Of a stretch of 10,250 nt of DNA, positions 1 through 5,927 are shown in pieces. The number at the start of each line of letters is the position of its first letter. The stretch's first letter is position 1. The notes under the pieces are model-generated. The model did not search any database. It was not told where the DNA came from and saw only the letters and a list, made by a program, of their open reading frames with translations. This DNA comes from CAWFKW01 sp964568655. Its GTDB lineage: Bacteria > Bacteroidota > Ignavibacteria > Tepidaquicellales > OLB5. The DNA lies in NCBI GenBank assembly GCA_964568655.1, contig CAZMRG010000114.1, positions 1-10,250 on the forward strand, written 5' to 3'. Both the position numbers and the translations under genes were made by a program.

Positions 1-716
1 AGGCTTTTTGATTTTTCTTTAACTTCATCATAGAATATTTCGTTGCCGCTCAGCGACCCAACTTTTACCACGCTGCCGTCTTCGCCTACCATCACTCTAA
101 CAGTAACTCTGCCTTCAATACCGGCATCAACTGCCAGTTTGGGATACTCGATCGAACCCTTCACCATTTGAAGATTTGTACATTCCGGAGCCACGCCAAC
201 TTCGAAATTTTCATAAACCTGTTTATCGGGCTTATCAATATCCTTCCTTATCTTATCGGTTACTATATCATCGTCAACTCTGGTTACCAGGTTATTTCCC
301 GCAACATAAACCACGCTGTCTCCTTTGCTTGAAACATTATTCTGGGTTTTATCAAGTTCATCCTGAGTCTTCATAAGAACGTTATCCGATAGTTCTTTCG
401 GAACAAGCTTCGGCTCAAGCGCCGAGATGTCTTTGGGTGGTTTCACAATATCTTCCTGCTTGATCTTAGGCAGGTCTTCATCGTTAATGGAAGGCGACTG
501 GTCTATATCCACGAATTTATAATCCTTAGTCAATGGAATTTTCCTGTCGTTTGCATTTGCCTGGTTTATGTATGTTATCAGCAGGTATGCAGCTATTGCG
601 GCAACATGGAACAGAATTGCTATTACCAGAGCCTCGCGCAGATTACGGCGGTATACCCTTTGGAGCTCAGGCGCGCCGTATTCAGTGTTGTTGATGAGTG
701 TTATTGTGTCTTCCAT
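1..716 (-). CDS. tonB: TonB energy transducer, 3' end cut by window edge
   Basis: TonB passes proton-motive-force energy from the inner-membrane ExbB/ExbD complex to TonB-dependent outer-membrane receptors. The visible 238 codons begin with a short cytoplasmic stretch. One hydrophobic anchor follows at about residues 29-50, then a long charged linker with many Asp, Lys and Pro-containing segments (about 55-170). The start of the TonB C-terminal domain is at about 186-238, with the typical pattern IEYPKLAVDAGIEGRV followed by VRVMVGEDGSV. The last part of that domain lies beyond position 1. The start ATG at 716 is supported by a GGGAGG SD site at 722-727, 5 nt upstream. The gene upstream is divergent, so tonB is first in its transcript; any exbB/exbD partners would have to lie downstream, off the window. 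The family call is firm, the receptor partners unknown. Confidence 0.9.
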   Translation of the reverse strand, partial: MEDTITLINNTEYGAPELQRVYRRNLREALVIAILFHVAAIAAYLLITYINQANANDRKIPLTKDYKFVDIDQSPSINDEDLPKIKQEDIVKPPKDISALEPKLVPKELSDNVLMKTQDELDKTQNNVSSKGDSVVYVAGNNLVTRVDDDIVTDKIRKDIDKPDKQVYENFEVGVAPECTNLQMVKGSIEYPKLAVDAGIEGRVTVRVMVGEDGSVVKVGSLSGNEIFYDEVKEKSKS

Positions 717-892
717 TTTCGCCTCCCTGTTTGGCGGTTATTAATGTGCTTTCTTAATGTTTATACATGGAGCATATAAAAATGTTCCGGTCATATTATG
801 ATTATGTAATTCTGAGGCTGCCTTTTTCTGTTTGCTAAATCCGCCTCTGTTTTCTTGTATTATTTTCAATGTTTATTCTGTAAATTGTACTT
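717..892. promoter_or_regulatory. Divergent intergenic region between tonB and the beta-propeller gene
   Basis: This 176-nt AT-rich spacer must hold the promoters of both divergent genes. On the tonB side I see the GGGAGG SD (722-727) but no exact TAnnTTTG box. On the plus side a degenerate TAAATTG (881-887) lies 5 nt before the ATG at 893; a TTG at 855-857 is 23 nt further upstream, slightly too far for a standard -33 element. An imperfect inverted repeat (760-780, TTTATACATG / CATATAAA) is present but has a bulge. No coding potential was seen. Confidence 0.4.
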
Positions 893-1828
893 ATGAAAAT
901 CAGGTATTTTTGCGCTTTTTCAACCAGTTTGTTGCCGGTATTAATATTTAGCCTGCTGTTTAATTCGGGCTGCGGATTTAAGTATGAAAATAATTCCGGA
1001 GATAAGAACGTCAAAACTAAAGACCAAACATCGGCTCTTTCGTGGTACGACGTCGAAAATGAAAATGCCGCCGGCATAACGCTGTCGGATGAGCTGGAGC
1101 AGATCTCGGGCCTTTGTTTCACCGCTGATAACCGCCTTTTTTGCGACGGGGATGATTCGAGCGGCGTATTTCAGATCAATCCTGATAACGGAAAGATAAT
1201 TAAAGTCTTTTATGTAGGCGAAGGAAAGAAGAAACGCTCGGACAGGATAAAAAGCAGCTTCGAAGACCTTGCAATTGTTGGCGACCGTTTCTTCATACTG
1301 CAAAGCCACGGCTCTATATTTGAATGCAGCGAAGGGGCTGACGGCCAGTATGTTGATTACAAAGTCTACAAGACCAAACTGAACAAAGATAATAATATCG
1401 AGGGATTATGTTTTGACCCGGCGACAAATGCACTGCTCTTAGCCTGCAAAGATTATCCGGGCGACGGATATGATAAGCGTAAGACGATCTATTCATTTTC
1501 GCTTGCGACAATGACGCTGGATGATACTCCAAGATTTGCGATCCGCTCGAACAGGGTTAAGCGTAATACTATTGACGGTGAGTTCAGGCCCTCCGGAATT
1601 GCCCGCCATAATATTACAGGAACTTTCTTTGTGATTGCTTCGCACGGTCATACGATTATTGAAATAAGCCCCGACGGGGAAATCCTCAACCAAAAAGACC
1701 TGCCTGAAGAGCTGCACCGTCAACCGGAAGGAATAGCATTCGACAGCGAAAATACATTATTTATTAGCGATGAAGGAAGGGGGGAACATCCGCGCCTTAC
1801 GGCATATAAGATGTTGAAAAATAAATAA
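893..1828 (+). CDS. SdiA-regulated-like beta-propeller protein, secreted, probable lipoprotein
   Basis: The 311-residue protein has an N-terminal hydrophobic signal (about 8-26) ending in NSGC with Cys27, a loose lipobox (Asn rather than Leu at -3), so lipidation is probable but not certain. The mature part reads as repeated beta-propeller blades of the SdiA-regulated/YjiK-like type. Visible motifs are ISGLCF (71-76), SFEDLAIVGDRF (122-133), NIEGLCFD (168-175), PSGIA (233-237) and QPEGIAFD with ISDEG (277-295). In this family such Glu/Asp-Gly motifs recur on the blades and resemble those of phytase-like and SMP-30-like propellers; the biochemical role is not established. There is no SD before the ATG; a TAAATTG sequence ends 5 nt upstream, compatible with a near-leaderless mRNA. 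A small lipoprotein gene follows on the same strand after 102 nt. Confidence 0.75.
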   Translation: MKIRYFCAFSTSLLPVLIFSLLFNSGCGFKYENNSGDKNVKTKDQTSALSWYDVENENAAGITLSDELEQISGLCFTADNRLFCDGDDSSGVFQINPDNGKIIKVFYVGEGKKKRSDRIKSSFEDLAIVGDRFFILQSHGSIFECSEGADGQYVDYKVYKTKLNKDNNIEGLCFDPATNALLLACKDYPGDGYDKRKTIYSFSLATMTLDDTPRFAIRSNRVKRNTIDGEFRPSGIARHNITGTFFVIASHGHTIIEISPDGEILNQKDLPEELHRQPEGIAFDSENTLFISDEGRGEHPRLTAYKMLKNK

Positions 1829-1930
1829 CGGGTTTTTGGCATAAGAATTGGTTATAATTTAGTATCACTGTAATCGGGTAGGTAACCACAACATTAAGTA
1901 GTATATATTGATTGCAGGGAGTACAAGATT

Positions 1931-2422
1931 ATGAAACCATTATTTAAGTTTTTTAAGTTACATCTTTCGTTTTTTCTGCCTTTATCACTAATTACTATGT
2001 TTTTGATTCAGTCGTGCGATATGACGGACTTGACAGTCCAGCCAAAAGGCGACTATATAGACGGAACTGCAATCTTTATTGATTCAAATTTCATCAGATC
2101 CGGTGGTCATTACGGCCTGGCATTGTACAACAATAATCCTTCACCGTTTGGTTACCAGCCGGTTTTTATTGACACAATTAATTTAGGCGGAATAGTGCAG
2201 GGTGGTTATTATAAATACAGGATGAATTGGAGCGGCTCAGGCGCTTATTTCGCGGCTGTAGTATGGCTGAGAAACGCGGGGGGAATGCCCATAGTGCTTG
2301 GCACATATGGTTGCGACACCAGTCATTCCTGCAGCGCCAGTAAGGTGATAGCATTTCCTAATTTCACCGGGGCGAATTATAACATAACTTGCTGGAACGA
2401 TACTTTGAAATCGTTGTATTGA
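1931..2422 (+). CDS. Small lipoprotein of unknown function
   Basis: The 163-residue product has a basic N-terminus, a hydrophobic core (about 12-26) and a lipobox-like LIQSC with Cys29 followed by Asp30, so it is predicted to be exported and lipidated. The mature part is rich in Gly, Tyr, Asn and short beta-prone segments (GTAIFID, GLALYNNN, YYKYRMNW, AYFAAVVWLRNAGG), which suggests a compact beta-sandwich. It has three further cysteines: Cys128 and Cys134 in YGCDTSHSC, and Cys154 in NITCWND. These could form a disulfide in the periplasm or outside the cell. I recognise no catalytic motif and assign no function. AGGGAG at 1916-1921, 9 nt before the ATG, supports the start, and TATATTG (1904-1910) could be a degenerate -7 box. 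The gene is convergent with ppk1, with only 9 nt between the two stop codons. Confidence 0.7.
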   Translation: MKPLFKFFKLHLSFFLPLSLITMFLIQSCDMTDLTVQPKGDYIDGTAIFIDSNFIRSGGHYGLALYNNNPSPFGYQPVFIDTINLGGIVQGGYYKYRMNWSGSGAYFAAVVWLRNAGGMPIVLGTYGCDTSHSCSASKVIAFPNFTGANYNITCWNDTLKSLY

Positions 2423-2431
2423 ACAGAAATT

Positions 2432-4486
2432 TTAAATCTTAGACTTCCAGTAATCGTAAATTTCATACTGGGAGCGGTGAATAGAATCTGATAATCCGTT
2501 CCGGTATTGATTGGATTGTTTCTGGTCAATAATCCTGGCCTTTACATTATCCTTAAACTGTATCTCGAGTACATCTTTTATAATTGCTCTGAGCTTGCCG
2601 CTGTATATCGGGAAAGCAACCTCGATTCTGCGGCTCAGATTACGTTTCATCCAGTCGGCAGAAGATAAATATATCTTCTCGTTTCCTCCGTTGTGAAACA
2701 CAAATATCCTGCCATGCTCAAGAAACCTGTCAACTATACTGATAACGCTGATATTCTCGCTCATACCTTTCACTCCCGGCACAAGGCAGCAAATACCGCG
2801 CACTATCAGTTTTATTTTAACGCCTGCAGCGCTTGCTTCATAAAGCTTTCTTATTATTTTGTCGTCTTCAAGGCTGTTCATCTTGGCGGTAATTGCAGCT
2901 TTCTTCCCTTCCTTTGCATTTGCAATTTCATTTTCAATTAGCGATGTAAACGCTTTCCTCATGTTGAATTGCGCCACAAGCAGGTGTTCAAACTCGGGGT
3001 CCTTTATTTTTCCCTCAAGCACATCGAAAACCATTTTGATTTCTTTGGTAAGCTTTTTATCTGTTGTAATAAATCCAAAATCAGTATAAAGCTTTGCGGT
3101 TTTCTCATTGAAATTTCCGGTCGCAAGGTATGCATAATCTTTCAGCTTTCCGTCTTCCATTCTTGAAATGAGCGCCATTTTGGCATGCACTTTTAGACCC
3201 GGAAGGCTGTAAAGAACTTTCACCCCGGCTCTCTGCATATCCTCTGCGCTTCGGATGTTAACTTCTTCGTCAAATCTTGCCTTCACTTCAACAAAGGCGG
3301 TCACATCTTTTCCGCGGTGAGCCGCTTTTATCAGCGCATTAACAATAGTAGAGTCTTTTGCAACCCTGTATTGAGTAACTTTGATCGACTTAACATCCGG
3401 ATCCCTGGCTGCAATATTAAATGCGTTTACAACATGATCGTATGTATGATAAGGGAAATTGAACAGGTACTCGCCGTTCTTAGCGGCTTCAAAAACATTC
3501 GGATAAGCCGAATATTCCTTATGTTTCAATCCTCCAAGCGGCGGGTAAAACAAGGTCTTTTTTCCCGGGTTGGGGAAGTTAAAGAAATCTGTGAAATTCA
3601 GGTACTTTGCAGCAGGAAATAAATCGCCCGGCGATAGCAGCAAAGATTCCTTTAAGAATGTCAGCAAAGATGCCGGCATAGCTCTGTCATACTGAAAGCG
3701 GCATGGCACACCCGCGCCCCGTTTTGAGAGGCCGCGTTTAATTTTATCCAGCAGGTTGCCGGCAAATTCATCTTCTATATAAAGCTCAGCATCGCGGGTA
3801 AGCTTCACCGAATATGACTCGTGAATATGGTAACCGTAAAATATCAGTGGAAGAAACAATCTTAAAACGTCATCTAAAAATATAATGCAGTTCTTTTCAT
3901 CGGTCTTGGGGAGTAATATAAACCTGCCTAAGTGATTAGTGGGTATTTCAACTATCGCATATCTGTAGCGGTGGACTTTCTTTGACTTGCTGTCTTTTGC
4001 GGATAGCTTTACGCTAAGATAGAGCCTTTGATTTCTGAGAAAGGGAGTGATCTTTTCCTTCACGATCATCATCGGCATAATATGCGGAATAATTTGCCCT
4101 TCGAAGATCTCTTTCACATATTCGCGCTGCTGGTTATTCAGTTCGTTTTCGTTAACAACGTAAATATCGTCTTTCTTCAGTTCCGGGTAAATTGTATCCG
4201 TGAATATATTCCCGTATTCTTCCTGCATTACTACAACGGTTCTGTGGATCCTATCAAGCAGCTTCTTTACGTCAAAATCAAGTTCTCTTTGTGTCTTTCG
4301 CTTAAGTATTAAAATCGAACGCAGCGAAGCGACCCTGACCCTGAAAAATTCGTCAAGGTTAGATGAAAAAATTGCAAGAAACTTTATTCTTTCATACAAG
4401 GGAACCGATGGGTCCTTTGCTTCCTGCAGCACTCTGTAATTGAATGAGAGCCAGCTTAGCTCCCTGTTGAACCGGTCATATTCCAT
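2432..4486 (-). CDS. ppk1: Polyphosphate kinase 1
   Basis: PPK1 reversibly transfers the terminal phosphate of ATP to inorganic polyphosphate through a phosphohistidine intermediate. The 684-residue product matches the usual family length. From the ATG at 4486, the N-terminal domain starts with RFNRELSWLSFN (5-16) and SNLDEFFRVRVASLR (42-56). The catalytic domains follow, with IKVTQYRVAKDS (368-379), KARFDEE (402-408) and GLKVHAK carrying the conserved His434. Further on come ATGNFNEKTA (455-464), IVRGICCLVPG (561-571), RFLEHGRIFVF with the second conserved His591, and SADWMKRNL (609-617). All hallmark residues are present. A TTG at 4510 would add 8 residues, but the ATG fits the family start better. 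The gene overlaps the upstream phosphatase gene by 11 nt (ATG at 4484-4486, upstream TGA at 4476-4478), so the two are co-transcribed and translation is probably coupled. Confidence 0.96.
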   Translation of the reverse strand: MEYDRFNRELSWLSFNYRVLQEAKDPSVPLYERIKFLAIFSSNLDEFFRVRVASLRSILILKRKTQRELDFDVKKLLDRIHRTVVVMQEEYGNIFTDTIYPELKKDDIYVVNENELNNQQREYVKEIFEGQIIPHIMPMMIVKEKITPFLRNQRLYLSVKLSAKDSKSKKVHRYRYAIVEIPTNHLGRFILLPKTDEKNCIIFLDDVLRLFLPLIFYGYHIHESYSVKLTRDAELYIEDEFAGNLLDKIKRGLSKRGAGVPCRFQYDRAMPASLLTFLKESLLLSPGDLFPAAKYLNFTDFFNFPNPGKKTLFYPPLGGLKHKEYSAYPNVFEAAKNGEYLFNFPYHTYDHVVNAFNIAARDPDVKSIKVTQYRVAKDSTIVNALIKAAHRGKDVTAFVEVKARFDEEVNIRSAEDMQRAGVKVLYSLPGLKVHAKMALISRMEDGKLKDYAYLATGNFNEKTAKLYTDFGFITTDKKLTKEIKMVFDVLEGKIKDPEFEHLLVAQFNMRKAFTSLIENEIANAKEGKKAAITAKMNSLEDDKIIRKLYEASAAGVKIKLIVRGICCLVPGVKGMSENISVISIVDRFLEHGRIFVFHNGGNEKIYLSSADWMKRNLSRRIEVAFPIYSGKLRAIIKDVLEIQFKDNVKARIIDQKQSNQYRNGLSDSIHRSQYEIYDYWKSKI

Positions 4487-4979
4487 CGTTATTCTTTTTT
4501 GGGTATTCAAAGAAAATTAATTTTCCTGTAGTATCTTTAATTTCTTTCCATTTATTAATATCAAAATCAATTCTTACTATTCCGGCGGTCGGAATATTAA
4601 CTAAGTCCGAGCCGGTTATGAAATTGGCAAATATTGTGAGCCCGAAGTTGTGACTGACTATCATGAGCTTACCAACAGATTTCTTTACTTTCGAAATCAC
4701 TCCGAAAAAATCTTCGTGACCTGCCATATAAAGTTTATCCTCTTTTACGATCTTCTTTACCGGATAACCGATCTCCCTTGCAATTTTTGAGGCCGTTCTG
4801 GCTGCGCGTTTAGCCGGACTTGAAATTATCATATCAGGTTGTTCTCCAAGTTTTTTCAACAGTTTTCCCATTTTAGGCGCGTCAGTTTTACCGCGGGCAT
4901 TAAGGGGCCGGTCCAAATCGTTAAGTTCCGGATTTTTCCAGCTCGATTTTGCGTGTCTCACTAAGTATAATGTTTTCAT
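4476..4979 (-). CDS. SixA-type histidine phosphatase (phosphohistidine phosphatase family)
   Basis: This 167-residue protein belongs to the histidine phosphatase (phosphoglycerate mutase-like) superfamily, SixA branch: small, single-domain enzymes that remove phosphate from phosphohistidine. The RHG-type motif is LVRHAKSSW with Arg8 and nucleophile His9. RPLNARG follows (about 24-30), then SSPAKRAARTA with conserved Arg58, and VSHNFGLT with the second catalytic His110. The ATG at 4979 places the catalytic strand at the extreme N-terminus, as in the family; a TTG 13 codons upstream (5018) is in frame but adds a non-conserved extension. There is no good SD; an FCB-type promoter match ends 8 nt upstream. 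Operon overlap with ppk1, whose own mechanism uses phosphohistidine, makes a link to polyphosphate metabolism or phosphate signalling plausible. The physiological substrate cannot be read from sequence. Confidence 0.9.
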   Translation of the reverse strand: MKTLYLVRHAKSSWKNPELNDLDRPLNARGKTDAPKMGKLLKKLGEQPDMIISSPAKRAARTASKIAREIGYPVKKIVKEDKLYMAGHEDFFGVISKVKKSVGKLMIVSHNFGLTIFANFITGSDLVNIPTAGIVRIDFDINKWKEIKDTTGKLIFFEYPKKNNDGI

Positions 4980-4987
4980 ACAAACAC

Positions 4988-5018
4988 CAAATTTAAAGCT
5001 AAATTGATGTTTCTTCAA
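4988..5018 (-). promoter_or_regulatory. Probable FCB-type promoter of the sixA-ppk1 operon
   Basis: On the minus strand TAAATTTG (plus positions 4988-4995) matches the Bacteroidota -7 consensus TAnnTTTG exactly. A TTG (5016-5018) lies exactly 20 nt upstream, close to the spacing reported for -33/-7 pairs. Only 8 nt separate the box from the ATG at 4979, so transcription would begin almost at the start codon. The match is direct; promoter activity is inferred. Confidence 0.45.
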
Positions 5019-5119
5019 GTGAATTGATGGATTTAACGAAAACTTAATATTCTTAACTTATTTGAACTTAAGTTAGAATTACGACAAAAAGCATAAATAT
5101 AGCCCTCGATTTTATGCGG

Positions 5120-5143
5120 TATTAATTAATATCATTCAATGAT
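5120..5143. repeat. Two abutting perfect palindromes, possible operator
   Basis: TATTAATTAATA (5120-5131) is a perfect 12-bp palindrome. It shares its last base with ATCATTCAATGAT (5131-5143), a perfect 6-bp inverted repeat around one central base. They sit about 24 nt upstream of an exact -7 box and 65 nt upstream of the P-loop kinase gene, in the spacer shared with the divergent sixA promoter. Binding by a dimeric regulator is an inference; AT-rich palindromes can arise by chance. Confidence 0.35.
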
Positions 5144-5166
5144 ACTCTTCTTTGACGGAACAATTC

Positions 5167-5199
5167 TAACTTTGTAGTAATTTAAATAATCAAAGGAGG
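5167..5199 (+). promoter_or_regulatory. -7 box and very strong SD for the P-loop kinase gene
   Basis: TAACTTTG (5167-5174) matches TAnnTTTG exactly, but no TTG lies at the right distance for a -33 element; the nearest TTTG (5151-5154) is only 12 nt away. AAAGGAGG (5192-5199) is a near-perfect SD, 8 nt before the ATG at 5208, and the strongest ribosome site in the window. It implies efficient translation and fixes the start. Confidence 0.5.
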
Positions 5200-5207
5200 C
5201 TATCAAG

Positions 5208-5738
5208 ATGGAAACAATAATAAAACCGGTAATAGACGAACTCACAAGCGACGAAGTAAAACTGGCAGCGCCAAAAATTATGGAATACCTGAAAGAGGGA
5301 AGCAAGTCCGAAGAACCCGAACTGGTTATTATCATGGGGCCCGTTGCAGGAGGCAAATCCAGCCACATCCGTGATAATTACGTAAGCGCAGGTTATGTAT
5401 GGATAGATATGGCGAGAATATTCTTCGATCTGCAGAGCCAAACCGGAATTAAGCTCAATCGCAGAACCCAGCTTATTAATTTTATTGGCGTGGTCACGCT
5501 CGATCTTGCATTGCTTGAAAAAAGAAACATTGTAATCGAGCTTGTAGGCGATGAGCTTGACAGAATTGATTCTCTTATTGATGCAATGAAAGCGCACGGT
5601 TACAAAACTAAAATTACCATGGTGAACTCCGCTAATGACGGATGCTTTATAAACGAAAAGACAAAAAAAGCTGAGTATATGAGTTCGTTCTATACAGAGC
5701 CTTTCCATCTCGATTGGTTCGAAAGAGCGGCGATGTAA
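5208..5738 (+). CDS. Small P-loop kinase-like protein (zeta-toxin/AAA_33-like), function unknown
   Basis: The 176-residue protein has a charged helical N-terminus (1-36). A buried beta strand then leads into a Walker A motif GPVAGGKS (44-51). Next come VWIDMARIFFD (64-74), with an acidic residue where related kinases place a catalytic or substrate-binding Asp, and NRRTQ (84-88). A second strand, NIVIELVG (107-114), occupies the Walker B-like position, followed by DRIDSLIDAMKAHGYK and a strand KITMVNS. This order resembles zeta-toxin-like and related nucleotide or small-molecule kinases. The protein is much shorter than a typical zeta toxin, has no obvious Arg-rich lid, and no antitoxin gene adjoins it, so I do not call it a toxin. 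It is monocistronic: a strong SD ahead and a hairpin with T-run 9 nt after the stop. Alternative reading: a stress or phosphotransfer ATPase. The substrate is unknown. Confidence 0.75.
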   Translation: METIIKPVIDELTSDEVKLAAPKIMEYLKEGSKSEEPELVIIMGPVAGGKSSHIRDNYVSAGYVWIDMARIFFDLQSQTGIKLNRRTQLINFIGVVTLDLALLEKRNIVIELVGDELDRIDSLIDAMKAHGYKTKITMVNSANDGCFINEKTKKAEYMSSFYTEPFHLDWFERAAM

Positions 5739-5746
5739 TAATTCTT

Positions 5747-5767
5747 AAAGCCGTTAAAACGGTTTTT
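5747..5767 (+). terminator. Intrinsic terminator after the P-loop kinase gene
   Basis: AAAGCCGTT and AACGGTTTTT form a hairpin (arms about 5747-5754 and 5759-5766, one G-T wobble, small A-rich loop) running into a five-T tract (5763-5767). It begins 9 nt after the TAA at 5736-5738. Confidence 0.55.
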
Positions 5768-5775
5768 AAATATCA

Positions 5776-5809
5776 GCCTTTAAGTAGCCCACCGCTTAAA
5801 TCGTGGCTA
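5776..5809. repeat. Imperfect hairpin repeat
   Basis: AGCC plus TTTAAG (5776-5784) can pair with CTTAAA and GGCT further right (5795-5808), leaving internal loops. Alternatively TAGCC (5785-5789) pairs with GGCTA (5805-5809). The segment looks like a decayed copy of a symmetric element with core AGCCCACCGCTTAAA. It lies between two better hairpins in the 5739-5927 spacer and has no coding potential. Confidence 0.4.
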
Positions 5810-5820
5810 AAAAATTGGTC

Positions 5821-5853
5821 AAACTAGACAGGTTTTCAAAACCTGTCTGGTTT
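5821..5853. repeat. Near-perfect 16-bp inverted repeat, REP-like or bidirectional terminator
   Basis: AAACTAGACAGGTTTT (5821-5836) is followed by one C and then AAAACCTGTCTGGTTT (5838-5853), which pairs with the first arm along all 16 positions with a single G-T wobble. The core GACAGGTTTT/AAAACCTGTC resembles short palindromic elements that I recall as common between genes in FCB genomes. The arms end in A and T runs, so either strand could yield a terminator-like RNA hairpin. Confidence 0.75.
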
Positions 5854-5927
5854 TAAAAAAGAAATATCTTCATCCATACCCCGTCTAACTGCCCTGATTT
5901 TCTTAAGTCCGTTATATAAATTGCGGT

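Noticed and set aside
760..780. Inverted repeat TTTATACATG / CATATAAA upstream of tonB
   Set aside because: It has a bulge and low-complexity AT arms, and could easily arise by chance; kept only as a note in the spacer entry.
941..1309. 122-codon open frame on the minus strand inside the beta-propeller gene
   Set aside because: It is a shadow frame: the plus strand has a signal peptide and family motifs, the minus product has none.
1836..1858. TTGGCA and TATAAT as a sigma70-like promoter for the 1931 gene
   Set aside because: The spacer is only 11 nt, far from the 16-18 nt needed, and the -35/-10 pattern is not the FCB norm.
4487..4510. TTG at 4510 as the ppk1 start (8 extra residues)
   Set aside because: The ATG at 4486 begins right before the conserved RFNRELSW motif and gives the smaller overlap; the extra residues are not family-like.
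4980..5018. TTG at 5018 as the sixA start (13 extra residues)
   Set aside because: The family starts at the catalytic strand (MKTLYLVRH), and the TTG coincides with the -33 element of the probable promoter.
5190..5708. 172-codon open frame on the minus strand opposite the P-loop kinase gene
   Set aside because: It is antisense to a gene with a Walker A motif and strong SD, has a Cys/Phe/Tyr-rich composition with no motif, and no SD was recognised.
5208..5738. Calling the P-loop protein a zeta toxin of a toxin-antitoxin pair
   Set aside because: No antitoxin ORF lies on either side, the length is short and the lid/Arg residues are not evident.
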